Source of the DNA: Desulfobacterales bacterium
Lineage (GTDB): Bacteria > Desulfobacterota > Desulfobulbia > Desulfobulbales > JAGXFP01
DNA length: 32,872 nt
Assembly (NCBI GenBank): GCA_024637225.1
Contig: JAGXFP010000056.1
Location: 1-32,872 of the forward strand
Direction of reading: 5' to 3'
A model generated the notes under the pieces. It was not told the origin of the DNA. It saw nothing but the letters and a program-made list of their open reading frames with translations, and searched no databases. The translations under genes were made by a program, and so were the position numbers. Of the stretch, positions 18,235-26,937 are shown one piece after another. Each line of letters opens with the position of its first letter. The first letter of the stretch is position 1.

Positions 18235-19233
18235 ATGCCGGAACTTCGAAAAGATCCGATCCTCGGACGCTGGATTATTATTTCCACGGAACGGGGCAAA
18301 CGGCCAACCGATTTCATCATCGAAGAGAATCAGACAAAGGGAGGATTCTGCCCTCTTTGTCCGGGCAATGAGGCCACTACTCCGAAAGAGGTCTTGAGCT
18401 ACGGCCGGAAAAACCCGGCTCCCGATACCCCCGGCTGGTCCCTGCGGGTCGTGCCTAATAAATACCCCGCCCTGGTCATTGAAGGTGATCTCAACAAGGA
18501 AGGCGAGGGCATTTACGACAAGATGAACGGGATCGGCGCCCACGAGGTGATTATCGAAACCCCGGACCACGACGCCTCTTTTTCCCATCTGCCCGCCGCC
18601 CAGATGATCCAGGTCTTCTGGGCCTTCCGGGACCGCATTATCGACTTGGAAAAAGATTCCCGGTTCCTCTACGCCATGATCTTCAAGAATTACGGCCGGG
18701 CCGCTGGGGCCTCCCTGGAACACTCCCATTCTCAGCTGGTGGCCCTGCCCGTCCTGCCGAGAATGATCGTTTCCGAGCTTGAGGGCAGCAAGAGCTATTA
18801 CGGCTATAAGGATCGCTGCATATTCTGCGATATCATTCGTCAGGAAACCCGAAAAGACATCCGGGTCGTCAGCCGCAACGAGCACTTCATCGCCATCGAA
18901 CCCTATGCGCCCCGCTCCCCCTTCGAGACCTGGGTGCTGCCCATCAATCACCATTGCTCTTACGTCTCGACTACCGAGAAGATGATGGAATCCTTGACGG
19001 CAATATTCTCAGAGGTCATGCTCCGTCTGGACGCCTGCATCCCGAACGTGCCGTACAACTTTGTCCTGCACACCGCCCCGCTCAGATCCGAGACCCTGAA
19101 TTACTATCACTGGCATTTCGAAATAATGCCCAAACTGACCTCCATAGCCGGTTTCGAATGGGGCTCGGGTTTCTACATAAACCCAGTCCCGCCCGAGGAG
19201 GCCGCCAAGTTCCTGAAAGAGGCGGAGATTTGA
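18235..19233 (+). CDS. galT: Galactose-1-phosphate uridylyltransferase
   Basis: A HIT-superfamily enzyme exchanging UMP between UDP-glucose and galactose-1-phosphate (Leloir pathway), or a related nucleotide-sugar transferase. The 332-residue protein begins RKDPILGRWIIISTERGKRP, has the zinc cysteines in CPLCPGNE, GAHEVIIETPDH, and the active-site loop SLEHSHSQ (the family HPHxQ, here HSHSQ), then CIFCDII and NYYHWHFEIMPKLT. It is of the shorter bacterial/archaeal type and may act on other hexose phosphates. It is coupled to dksA by a 3-base gap; no galK or galE is nearby. Confidence 0.92.
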   Translation: MPELRKDPILGRWIIISTERGKRPTDFIIEENQTKGGFCPLCPGNEATTPKEVLSYGRKNPAPDTPGWSLRVVPNKYPALVIEGDLNKEGEGIYDKMNGIGAHEVIIETPDHDASFSHLPAAQMIQVFWAFRDRIIDLEKDSRFLYAMIFKNYGRAAGASLEHSHSQLVALPVLPRMIVSELEGSKSYYGYKDRCIFCDIIRQETRKDIRVVSRNEHFIAIEPYAPRSPFETWVLPINHHCSYVSTTEKMMESLTAIFSEVMLRLDACIPNVPYNFVLHTAPLRSETLNYYHWHFEIMPKLTSIAGFEWGSGFYINPVPPEEAAKFLKEAEI

Positions 19234-19309
19234 AAGATACTTTCCGGATAAAACCCGATTCTCCCGAAAGCAAGACAATTTCGCCAACCAATCAAAGGGG
19301 GTTATCCCG

Positions 19310-19663
19310 TTGAAAAAGATCCTGCTCGTAGACGACGAAGAAAGCATCCACCTCCTCTATCGGGAAGAACTGGAAGAACTGGGTTTCGAGGTGCACTCGA
19401 CCATGTCCGGCGAAGAGGCCTTGAATATCCTGCCCACCCTGCGACCGAACCTCGTCATTCTCGACATTAACATGCCGGGGATGAACGGCATTGATGTGCT
19501 GCGGAAAATCAAGGAAATGGATGCCGGCATGCCGGTCATCCTGAGCTCCGCCTATCAGGAATTCAAACAGGACCTGTCGTCATGGGCTTCGGACGATTTT
19601 ATTGTTAAATCGGCCGATATGAGCCAGCTCATCGAGTCGGTAATGCGTCATATCCGCGATTGA
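19310..19663 (+). CDS. Single-domain response regulator
   Basis: A stand-alone receiver of 117 residues with acidic pair Asp8-Asp9, phospho-acceptor Asp52 in VILDINMPGMNG, Ser in PVILSSAYQ and the conserved Lys in FIVKSADMSQL. There is no output domain, so it likely acts by protein contact (CheY-like or in a phosphorelay). It starts at TTG 19310 with AAAGGGGG at about the right distance. The hybrid kinase at 13041 is a possible partner but not adjacent. Its stop overlaps the open frame that leads into the FolE2-like gene. Confidence 0.9.
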   Translation: MKKILLVDDEESIHLLYREELEELGFEVHSTMSGEEALNILPTLRPNLVILDINMPGMNGIDVLRKIKEMDAGMPVILSSAYQEFKQDLSSWASDDFIVKSADMSQLIESVMRHIRD

Positions 19664-19791
19664 CCTCGCCCTGCTCCCCTCCGTCCGATCGGAACGAGCT
19701 CCCTATTCCTACTGCACCGGTCTTCACTCCGCAGGCCTTTTTCCGCGGAACCGGACCTAATCAAACACTTCCAGGCCGCACAGTTCCGCTC

Positions 19792-20526
19792 ATGAAAGAC
19801 ATCCAGAACCAGCCCGACTACCGCCGCATCAATATCAAGAAGGTGGGGGTCAAGGACATTTCATATCCGATCAAAGTCCTCGACAAGACCCGGCAACACC
19901 AGAGTTCCGTGGCCACGGTCAATATGTACGTCGACCTGCCTCACCATTTCAAAGGCACCCACATGAGCCGTTTCGTGGAGATTCTTAACAGTTTCCACGG
20001 CAATATCGACCTGAAGAGTTTTCATGCCATTCTGGAAGAGATGAAGGAACGGCTCCAGGCCAAGGAAGCCCATATAGAAATGGAGTTCCCTTATTTTCTG
20101 AAGAACGAGCCCGGCCGGGACCTGGTCGGCATCAATCAATACACCTGCCGGATGCACGGCTCCCTCGGCCAGACCGACGAATTTATCATGAACATCCAGG
20201 TTCCCATCTACCCTCCCCTGACCAGCCAGGCCGACGACAGTCTGCCGAGATTCCTGGGACGGTGGGGGATTGCCGAGGTCAGCCTCTCTTTCAGACATTT
20301 TATCTGGATCGAGGATCTGATAAAAATGATTGAGGAAGTAACCCTGCATAATTTAGATTGGTCCGACGCGGCGTGTGCGCCGACCGGGAAATCCCTTTCG
20401 GTGGAAAGCATGACCAGGGCAATCGGGGAGAAGCTCGCGGAAAACAACGATATCAGCAGTTTCACGGTTACAGTCAAAAACCTGGCCGCGGGCTTTAACA
20501 CCTTTGCGACCCTGGAAGGTCCCTGA
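19792..20526 (+). CDS. FolE2/MptA-like protein lacking the catalytic motifs
   Basis: Recognisable as a GTP cyclohydrolase FolE2 relative over its N-terminal part: MKDIQNQPDYRRINIKKVGV, then SYPIKVLDK, TVNMYVDLPHHFKGTHMSRF, VEILN and YTCRMHGSLGQTDEFIM. True FolE2 then has the LCPCSKEIS and GAHNQRS block with the catalytic Cys, and a late ESIHNHDA metal motif. Here the middle reads VPIYPPLTSQADDSLPRFLG and the end VKNLAAGFNTFATLEGP, so both are gone. At 244 residues it is slightly short. It is unlikely to open GTP; another activity or a decayed paralogue are the options. ATG 19792 fits the family start; the frame is open to 19660 but that part has no similarity. Confidence 0.8.
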   Translation: MKDIQNQPDYRRINIKKVGVKDISYPIKVLDKTRQHQSSVATVNMYVDLPHHFKGTHMSRFVEILNSFHGNIDLKSFHAILEEMKERLQAKEAHIEMEFPYFLKNEPGRDLVGINQYTCRMHGSLGQTDEFIMNIQVPIYPPLTSQADDSLPRFLGRWGIAEVSLSFRHFIWIEDLIKMIEEVTLHNLDWSDAACAPTGKSLSVESMTRAIGEKLAENNDISSFTVTVKNLAAGFNTFATLEGP

Positions 20527-20531
20527 AGATT

Positions 20532-20658
20532 GATGGCTAAGCAAAAACTCCGATCTACTGCGTCGTAGCGCATTTTTGCTCCTTCGGCATACCACATGTA
20601 TGGCCTCAGTCGCAAAAACACACTACTCCTTGTATATCGAAGTTTTTGCTTAGCCATC
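20532..20658. repeat. 127-bp palindromic repeat sharing family 1 ends (copy E)
   Basis: The ends GATGGCTAAGCAAAAACTCC (20532-20551) and its complement (ending at 20658) pair over 23 bases with one mismatch. The ends and total length match family 1, but the middle is different and has its own apex (CATAC/GTATG). The 30 bases outside the right end also resemble those beside copies A and D (GCGAACTTGTCATCAA). Confidence 0.8.
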
Positions 20659-20877
20659 CCGAGACTTTTGCGAACTTGTCATCAAGATTAATTCCGCGTA
20701 ACTGTCCAGCAGTAATTATCGAATCCGAAGCGACGAAGTCAGTGGAACAAAAAAACCAATTCTGGACAGACGCAACCCAGTAAATTAACTTCAGGTGAAT
20801 ACAGCCGAACAGATCCGCAACCGTCACCGACTTGGCTGAATAGTTATGAATTTCGCTACAACTTCTTTATATCCATG

Positions 20878-21030
20878 GGGCATAAGTTTCGTTTGAGCAG
20901 ACAAAACTCAACTCAGCTTTACACCCAACAGGGCATAAGTTTCGTTTGAGCAGACAAGCTGCTCAACTCAGCTTTACACCCAACAGGGCATAAGTTTCGT
21001 TTGAGCAGACAAGCTGCTCAACTCAGCTTT
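20878..21030 (+). repeat. Three tandem 53-55 bp units upstream of glyS (family 4)
   Basis: Units at 20878-20930, 20931-20985 and 20986-21030 begin GGGCATAAGTTTCGTTTGAG and end CAACTCAGCTTT(ACACCCAACA). Units 2 and 3 contain the stem TTGAGCA...TGCTCAA; unit 1 has lost it. The last unit ends 22 bases before the glyS ATG. A single inverted copy is at 15580-15631. The spacing is too short and regular to be CRISPR, and there are no spacers. Confidence 0.85.
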
Positions 21031-21052
21031 AAAAACAGAGAGCGCAAACATC

Positions 21053-23116
21053 ATGCAGGATGAACTTCTTTTTGAGATAGGCACCGAGGAGCTCCCGGCC
21101 GGTTACATCCGGCCTGCCATTGCCGATATGGCAAAAATGATCAAAACCAGCCTGGCCGAACTCGGTCTGGACCATGGTGCGATAAGGACCGCCGCCACTC
21201 CGCGGCGCCTCACCCTCTGCGTCGAAGGGCTGGCCAAGACCCAGGAGGATCGGCGCGAGGAGGTAACCGGCCCTCCGAAAGCGGCCGCCTTCGACAGTGA
21301 CGGCAAGCCAACCAAGGCCGGTGAAGGTTTTGCCAAGTCGCGGGGGGTAGGATTGGACGATCTCCAAATCGTGCAGACCCCCAAGGGTGAATACCTGATG
21401 GTCGTGGTCGAAAAGAAGGGCGCAAAAACCGCGGAGCTCCTGCCCGGACTGTTAACCGAGATAATCCATCACCTCTCCTTTCCCAAATCGATGCGCTGGG
21501 GATCGGGGACGGCAAGCTTCGCCAGGCCGATCCAGTGGATCCTGGCCCGCTTCGCCGGTGAAGTGATCCCCTGCCGGATCAACGATGTGTGCAGCGGCCC
21601 CGTTACCAGAGGGCACCGCTTCATGGCACCCCAAGCCTTCGAAGTCAGCGATTTCGATGATTACCTCGAAAAGCTGCGCCTGGCACACGTCATCTCCGAC
21701 CCGGAAGAACGACGCCTGGCGGTGCTCGGGGAAATCACCGAAACGGCAAGAGAGGCCGGCGGCCGGGTCATGGAAGATGACGAACTGGTAGACACCGTCG
21801 CCAACCTGATCGAGGAACCCCACACCGTCCGCGGCACCTTCGATGAAAAGTTCCTGGCCCTGCCCCGGGAGGTATTGATCACCTCGATGCGCGAGCATCA
21901 GAAATATTTTGCCATCGTCGACGATCAAGGCGAACTGCTGCCAAACTTTATCGCGGTGAACAACACCGCCACCAGAGATCAATCCCTGGCCGTGGAAGGG
22001 CATCAAAGGGTCCTGCGCGCCCGCCTTGAAGATGCCCTGTTTTTCTTTAAGGAGGACCAGAACCATCGCCTGTCCGACCGGGTCGGGCAGCTTTCGGGGG
22101 TGGTTTTTCAAGCCGGGCTCGGCACCATGCTGGAAAAAACCGAACGGTTAACCGCCCTGGCCGGATGGCTGGCGGAGAAGACGGCGCCCCGGACGGCAAG
22201 CGATGCCAAGCGGACCGCGCTCTTGGCCAAAGCCGATCTCCTTACCGAAATGGTCAACGAATTCCCTTCCCTGCAGGGCACCATGGGACGCGACTACGCC
22301 CTGCTCGACCGGGAGCCGCCGGAAGTCGCCCAGGCAATCGCCGAGCACTATATGCCGGTCCGAGCCGGCGCCCCCCTTCCGGAATCGGACTGCGGCGCGA
22401 TTGTCAGTCTGGCCGATCGGATCGACACCATTGCCGGCTGTTTCGGGATCGGCAAGCAGCCAACCGGCACCACCGACCCTTACGGACTCAGGCGGCTGGC
22501 CCTCGGTCTGTTGCATATCATCAGCGCCCGGGGCTACACCCTGTCCCTGGCCGAGCTGACCGCCAAAGCCCTTGAGCTCTATGGCAACAAAGTCACCGAG
22601 AAAACTCCAGCTGCCCAGACCGCGGTACTCGACTTCATCAGGGGCCGTTACGTTAACGATCTGCTCGGCCGGGGCATCCCCGCCGCTGCCGTCGATGCGG
22701 TCACCTCCGTCGATTTCGACGATGTAATCGATTGCAGCCGCCGGATCGACGCCTTGAACAATGTCCGCAAGGAAGAGACCTTTACCATCCTGGCCGGTTC
22801 TTTCAAAAGGGTCCGCAATATCATCAAGGATCACCGGAGCGACACCCTCGACAAAGCGCTGCTCACCGAGCCGGCCGAACAGAGCCTCTACGAAAACTTC
22901 CGGGATGTGGCCGCGGAATGCGAACCGCTGTTGAACAGCCGGGACTACCGGCAGGCCATGGGGGTAATCCTCAAGATGAAGGAGCCGGTCGATCATTTCT
23001 TCGATGAAGTAATGGTCATGGCCGATGATGAAAAGGTCCGGGACAACCGCTTAAGCCTCTTGACCGCCATCTCCCGACTCTTTCTCAAAATCGGCGACTT
23101 TTCGAAGATGTCGTAA
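21053..23116 (+). CDS. glyS: Glycine--tRNA ligase beta subunit
   Basis: The tRNA-binding subunit of the bacterial alpha2-beta2 glycyl-tRNA synthetase. The 687-residue protein has the family start ELLFEIGTEELPAGYIRPAI, ATPRRLTLCVEGL, FPKSMRWGS, MREHQKYFAIVD and TGTTDPYGLRRLALG, the tRNA-contacting C-terminal HD-like region. Length is normal. The catalytic alpha subunit gene glyQ, usually directly upstream, is not in the window; instead the tandem repeats precede glyS. Confidence 0.96.
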   Translation: MQDELLFEIGTEELPAGYIRPAIADMAKMIKTSLAELGLDHGAIRTAATPRRLTLCVEGLAKTQEDRREEVTGPPKAAAFDSDGKPTKAGEGFAKSRGVGLDDLQIVQTPKGEYLMVVVEKKGAKTAELLPGLLTEIIHHLSFPKSMRWGSGTASFARPIQWILARFAGEVIPCRINDVCSGPVTRGHRFMAPQAFEVSDFDDYLEKLRLAHVISDPEERRLAVLGEITETAREAGGRVMEDDELVDTVANLIEEPHTVRGTFDEKFLALPREVLITSMREHQKYFAIVDDQGELLPNFIAVNNTATRDQSLAVEGHQRVLRARLEDALFFFKEDQNHRLSDRVGQLSGVVFQAGLGTMLEKTERLTALAGWLAEKTAPRTASDAKRTALLAKADLLTEMVNEFPSLQGTMGRDYALLDREPPEVAQAIAEHYMPVRAGAPLPESDCGAIVSLADRIDTIAGCFGIGKQPTGTTDPYGLRRLALGLLHIISARGYTLSLAELTAKALELYGNKVTEKTPAAQTAVLDFIRGRYVNDLLGRGIPAAAVDAVTSVDFDDVIDCSRRIDALNNVRKEETFTILAGSFKRVRNIIKDHRSDTLDKALLTEPAEQSLYENFRDVAAECEPLLNSRDYRQAMGVILKMKEPVDHFFDEVMVMADDEKVRDNRLSLLTAISRLFLKIGDFSKMS

Positions 23117-23137
23117 GCCGGGGAAGCTCGGCGAGCC

Positions 23138-23575
23138 TTATTTTCCTGACAGACCTTCTTCGGCCACTCTTTTTGCGACCTGTTTTTGCTCAGCTTCGCT
23201 CAGGGGGCCATACCCCCGGGGATAAGACCAGCCAAACCCCCAGCGGAAGGGAACGGGGAGATAAGGGGTGCCACCCAGACGTACTCCGACCGTCATCACG
23301 GCCGCCACTTTCGGGGCGCCCAGCGCCGCGACGCATTCGCCAAGCTCTTTGTCGGCCGCCCTTCTTTGCCGGCTGGTGCCCCCTTTCCAGTAGGCGCGAT
23401 CGTGGTCGACGCAACATGCACGCCAGAGTTCCGGCTGGCCGGGAAGACCATCGGGAAAGAGGCTGCATCCGTCACTGACGAAGGGCTGTAACCGATCCGC
23501 CCGGACCAGTCCGGCCGATCCAAGAACCGCTAAGAGGATCAGAGCGCCGCCGAACCGGCCGAGGAATCTACTCAC
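23138..23575 (-). CDS. Secreted phospholipase A2-like small protein
   Basis: A 145-residue protein with a signal peptide (hydrophobic 8-22, cleavage after VRA26) and a PLA2-type core: SDGCSLFPDG, then C54CVDHDRAYW with the His58-Asp59 active-site pair of phospholipases A2. Six or more Cys are not all present, so disulfide content is low. The region after 90 has GVRLGGTPYLPVPFRWGFGW, hydrophobic and aromatic. It is probably periplasmic; substrate not known. It overlaps the end of arfB by 8 bases on the same strand, so the two are coupled. The start at 23575 has no obvious ribosome site. Confidence 0.75.
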   Translation of the reverse strand: MSRFLGRFGGALILLAVLGSAGLVRADRLQPFVSDGCSLFPDGLPGQPELWRACCVDHDRAYWKGGTSRQRRAADKELGECVAALGAPKVAAVMTVGVRLGGTPYLPVPFRWGFGWSYPRGYGPLSEAEQKQVAKRVAEEGLSGK

Positions 23576-23987
23576 TTCTTTCCACCTTGCCTCTCATGCT
23601 TTTCACCCGGGCCCGTTTCTTTTTGCCTTCCAGCCTTTTTCGGAGCGAGCTTCGACTGGGTTTGGTGGGACGCCTCTTTTTAGGGACAACTCCGGCGCTC
23701 CGGACCAGTTCCCGCAGGCGTTCGAGGGCCTCTTCCCGATTTTTCTCCTGACTGCGGGAACCGCCGGCCTTGATGACAATCACCCCTTCGCTGCTAATCC
23801 GGTGGTCGGACATCTTCAAGAGCCTCTGCTTGTAATGCTCCGGCAGGGAGGAAGTTTTGATATCGAAACGCAGATGGATCGCGGTGGAGGACTTATTGAC
23901 ATGCTGGCCGCCGGGACCGGAGGCGCGGATGGCACTGAGCTCGATTTCGTTGGCGGGGATGGTGATGTTTTCGGAAATATTCAGCAT
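23568..23987 (-). CDS. arfB: Alternative ribosome-rescue factor ArfB (GGQ peptidyl-tRNA hydrolase)
   Basis: Releases stalled peptides from ribosomes that lack a stop codon in the A site. The 139-residue protein has ASGPGGQHVNKSSTAIHLRF with the catalytic Gly26-Gly27-Gln28, and the long Arg/Lys-rich C-terminal tail (KKRRPTKPSRSSLRKRLEGK and on) that enters the empty mRNA channel. This layout distinguishes ArfB from release factors RF1/RF2. GGAG lies about 10 bases before the ATG. Confidence 0.92.
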   Translation of the reverse strand: MLNISENITIPANEIELSAIRASGPGGQHVNKSSTAIHLRFDIKTSSLPEHYKQRLLKMSDHRISSEGVIVIKAGGSRSQEKNREEALERLRELVRSAGVVPKKRRPTKPSRSSLRKRLEGKKKRARVKSMRGKVERSE

Positions 23988-24073
23988 TTCTCAAAACTCC
24001 GAACAGGAAAGAGGCTATAAAATCATCCCCCGGAAGCGGATCAATAACCTGAATCCGTGAGCGTTCGAGAACG

Positions 24074-24160
24074 GTGCAGATGCAAGGCGGCAACGTTGTT
24101 GATAATACTAATGGTATATCAACGAGTTGCCAACGCCGCAGATGCGCTGTTATCGGGCGC
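24074..24160. repeat. Hairpin repeat, family 2 (copy 2)
   Basis: Shares the flank GATGCAAGGC and the closing AACGCCGCAGATGCG with copy 1 (5569-5676), but its stem is GGCAAC...GTTGCC with an inner GTTGATA...TATCAAC. The stem bases differ from copy 1 while pairing is kept. Confidence 0.65.
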
Positions 24161-24248
24161 CCCGCAGGGCGGCAGGGAAATCATGGCGTCCCAGGGAAAA
24201 ACAATTATTTGATGCAATTACAAGCTTATAAAGTGAAATCCCCACGAA

Positions 24249-24278
24249 GCCGTCACGGATTCAGGACTAAATCAAGAA
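24249..24278 (+). repeat. 30-bp dispersed repeat, family 3 (copy 2)
   Basis: GCCGTCACGGATTCAGGACT then AAATCAAGAA; matches 12979-13008. It lies just after the 3' end of the minus-strand DUF3786 gene. Confidence 0.55.
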
Positions 24279-24296
24279 CCAACCTGGATAGCCGGA

Positions 24297-25097
24297 TCAG
24301 CAATGCTTGCGAGCGATCTTTTCAAACATCATGACCAGCCCAACGGCAAGGCCATAGATCGACCTGATCTCCAGATGCTCGCCGGCCGTCGAATCGAAGA
24401 AGATATTGAGGTCGGACTCCATATCGTCTTCGGCCTTCCAATAGCAGATTAAAACCGGCATTTTGGGCAAGGGATACAGCACCACGGAGATATCGGCGGA
24501 AAACCCCGCCTCCGGCCGCAGGCCGCTGAAGATATCGATCAGCAGTTCCAGCAGATCGGTATGCGCGTCGACCAGCTTTTTTAAACCCTGTTCTCCTTTA
24601 CTGGCAAAAAGCGGCGCCATCGGCGCCCCGTCCCGCAGCTCGCGAAACGGTACCCAGTCACCGGCGGGGTCGGTCCCTTTGCTTTCGACGATATAACTCA
24701 AGAGGGGAATGGTCAGACCCGAATGGGTATGGCATTCGGAGGAGACTTTGCCCTGACGGTCGATCAGGAAGCTCTTGCCCAGGGACTTGATCCTCAAACA
24801 GTCACCGGCCATGGTGCCCCCGAGTTTTTCGGCGATGGCGGCCAGGTCAAGCCCCGCCACCTTACCCTGCAAATCCCTGACCTTTTCCTGGCGTTTAAGT
24901 TCGTCGGGGTCGCGCATTCCGGAATCAGCGCCGAATTTAGCCGCCACAGATTTTTCCAGATACGGACAGTCAGTCGCCTTTTTTTCACCCTTGACCACGG
25001 CGGCGGCAAAGGCAAGACAGGAGGGCAGATAGCAGCGCCCACAATTAGTCTTGGGCAACAATGCGTATATTCCCAGCGGATTTCTTACCTGCGCCAT
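24297..25097 (-). CDS. DUF3786-type protein with N-terminal [4Fe-4S] motif
   Basis: A soluble protein of 266 residues from the ATG at 25097. The N-terminus has C19GRC22YLPSC27 and C44, the CxxCx4Cx16C pattern also seen in the corrinoid protein gamma subunit of CO dehydrogenase/acetyl-CoA synthase, suggesting a [4Fe-4S] cluster. The rest has the DUF3786 fold (KFLIDRQGKVSSECHTHSG-like segment, LRPEAGFSADISVVLYPLPK near the end). Function is not established. The frame is open to 25226, but the extra 43 residues lack similarity and the AAGG before 25097 marks the start. Confidence 0.82.
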   Translation of the reverse strand: MAQVRNPLGIYALLPKTNCGRCYLPSCLAFAAAVVKGEKKATDCPYLEKSVAAKFGADSGMRDPDELKRQEKVRDLQGKVAGLDLAAIAEKLGGTMAGDCLRIKSLGKSFLIDRQGKVSSECHTHSGLTIPLLSYIVESKGTDPAGDWVPFRELRDGAPMAPLFASKGEQGLKKLVDAHTDLLELLIDIFSGLRPEAGFSADISVVLYPLPKMPVLICYWKAEDDMESDLNIFFDSTAGEHLEIRSIYGLAVGLVMMFEKIARKHC

Positions 25098-25271
25098 GGA
25101 TTTATGCCTTATAAATACGGTAATAAGGTTAGTTTGCGTCTGTCCATAAACAATCATTTCCTCCGGTAACTTCGCGCTTAGGAACAGAGTCGGAAAGCCT
25201 TGAAAAATCAAATTGAATAACATCAATCAGTATTTGACATGGGAGCTACGGCTTCGATCAATTACTTACAG

Positions 25272-25627
25272 CTCAACTTTCCGGGTTGGAGATTTACATG
25301 TAATAACAACATTTTATACGTACAGACCCAGAGATCTTTCGTCATTCCGGCATGTTTTTAGCCGGAATCCAGCGGGCCACACCGCCTGCGGCGGAGGTTT
25401 ATCAAAAAGTAACTTTGTATCAATTTATGCCAAAATTTGCGATAAAATCTGTAAATGTAGACGCACGTAAATACAGTCAGTTACGTTGTGGTTACCTGGA
25501 AGGCTTTCACCATATACTGGACCCCGGCTCAAAACATGCCGGGGTGACGGAGACGTGAAATTGAACACATAGGTAGCAACAAGTTAGTTCTTTTTTACAA
25601 CATAATAAGTCAACCCGGAAAGTTGAG
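25272..25627. mobile_element. Outer MITE-like element
   Basis: Perfect 17-bp inverted ends, CTCAACTTTCCGGGTTG (25272-25288) and its complement (25611-25627), bound 356 bp with no transposase. The ends resemble those of IS-family terminal repeats in general, but I cannot name the parent. The inside holds the second element. Confidence 0.6.
25340..25549. mobile_element. Inner MITE-like element (33-bp ends)
   Basis: Left arm 25340-25372 starts CGTCATTCCGGCATGTTTTT; right arm 25517-25549 is its complement with 5 of 33 mismatches. Each arm is itself palindromic (CCGGCAT...GCCGG). This resembles common GTCATTCC...GGAATCCAG dispersed repeats seen in many proteobacteria-like genomes. 210 bp, non-coding. 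Confidence 0.65.
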
Positions 25628-25825
25628 TTACAGTTTTTAAAACTAAGCACGATAAAGGACCGGGGAAAGTTTTTTATATATGGATGGCCTGATCCGTGAC
25701 TTGCAAACGGCCCGGAGCCAAACGGCGGCGATCTGACCATGCTGACAATTTATCAATAATATTGTAAAGAAAGTCAGTATCCAGAACCCAGAGGGTGATC
25801 TTTAAGCATTTCTCCCGGCTCCAAA

Positions 25826-25950
<125 letters not shown>

Positions 25951-25951
<1 letters not shown>

Positions 25952-26859
25952 CACAAACTCAGGAGATAATAAAGAAGGGGCAAAGTAACGAAACTTAAAA
26001 TAATTCCCAACCCGACAAGGGCCGCAGTTAAAGAGGGGGCCAACCCGGCCAGAATGGCCAGGGCTCCGGCCGAAACCATCGGCGGCATCCCGGCCTCGAA
26101 GATCGCGACATCAACGGCCTCGCCGCTCAGCCCCAGAAAACGGCTGCCGGCCAGGGCGATCAACGGTGCCGCCACCAGTTTCAATAAGAGTCCCCACCCG
26201 AGAGGAGCAAGGGCCTCCCGGCTGATCTTGACGGTCAACTGGAAACCGACCGCGATCATTACCACCGGAACCAGGGTGCCGGCCAGGGATTCGAGAATCC
26301 TCAGCGCCACCTCCGGATAAACCGCCGATCTCAAGGCAACCGCCAGAATAAGAGCGATAAATGGCGGAAAGGTTACAATTCTGCCGGCAACATCGCGCCA
26401 GCCGGGGCGCTCCTCACGGCTGCCGTAGAGGGAGATCACCACGGTGCCGTAGGTAGCCAGGGCCAGAAAGGAGCCCAACTGATCGTAAATCACCGCATAG
26501 GAGATCGCCCCTTCCCCGAAAAAGGCGCTGACCATGGGAATTCCTAGAAAAGAGGTATTGCCGAGGGGTGCGAGGAGCAGCAAACTGCCGGTTATCGGCC
26601 GGCTCCAACCGAACAGCCGAGCCAGGACCAGTACCGCCAGGGCGGTCAGCAAAAGCATCGCCCAGGGTATCAGAGTCGGCACCAGCAAATCCGTGGAAAA
26701 CTTCAGCTCGGGGATCTTGAGCAGGACCACGGCGGGCAGCGACACATAGATCACGAAGAGGCTCAGGACATTGCCGGTCTCCTCATGGAAGCGGGGCAGC
26801 CGCCGCAGCCCTACTCCCAAGAGCAAATAGGTCATGGTGATGATAAAATTTTCCATCAA
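25951..26859 (-). CDS. AEC-family (auxin efflux carrier-like) membrane transporter
   Basis: A 10-helix inner-membrane permease of 302 residues. The N-terminal half has LGVGLRRLPRFHEETGNVLS and YVSLPAVVLLKIP, followed by LAPLGNTSFLGIPMVSAFFG, the central conserved helix of AEC proteins. The C-terminal half has GTLVPVVMIAVGFQL and FEAGMPPMVSAGALA. Substrate not predictable; members move malate, other organic acids or amino-acid-like compounds. The likely start is ATG 26856, one codon after a TTG at 26859. It stands alone, and the stop abuts the heptamer array. Confidence 0.88.
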
Positions 26860-26937
26860 ACCCCCGAAATTAATGAGTCCAGGCCAGCTGCCAAGCCCCC
26901 CCTAACCGGCAGATTCGTCACTGGTCGACTCGGTCGA

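Larger units (their letters stand above)
20527..21052. other. Gene-free repeat region between folE2-like gene and glyS
   Basis: Two repeat blocks fill much of this stretch: a palindrome (20532-20658) and three tandem 53-55 bp units (20878-21030). No open frame here looks coding. The glyS promoter should lie within or before the tandem units; none is clear. A weak ribosome site (GAGAG) lies about 12 bases before the glyS ATG. Confidence 0.6.
23988..24296. other. Gene-free interval with two repeat families
   Basis: Holds a family 2 hairpin (24074-24160) and a family 3 copy (24249-24278). No coding sequence or RNA gene recognised. Confidence 0.6.

Noticed and set aside
20878..21030. CRISPR-like array upstream of glyS
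   Set aside because: The units are contiguous with no spacers, so it is a tandem repeat.
23117..23137. Bidirectional terminator between glyS and the PLA2-like gene
   Set aside because: The GCTC/GAGC stem is only 4-5 bp with no clear T-run; too weak to call.
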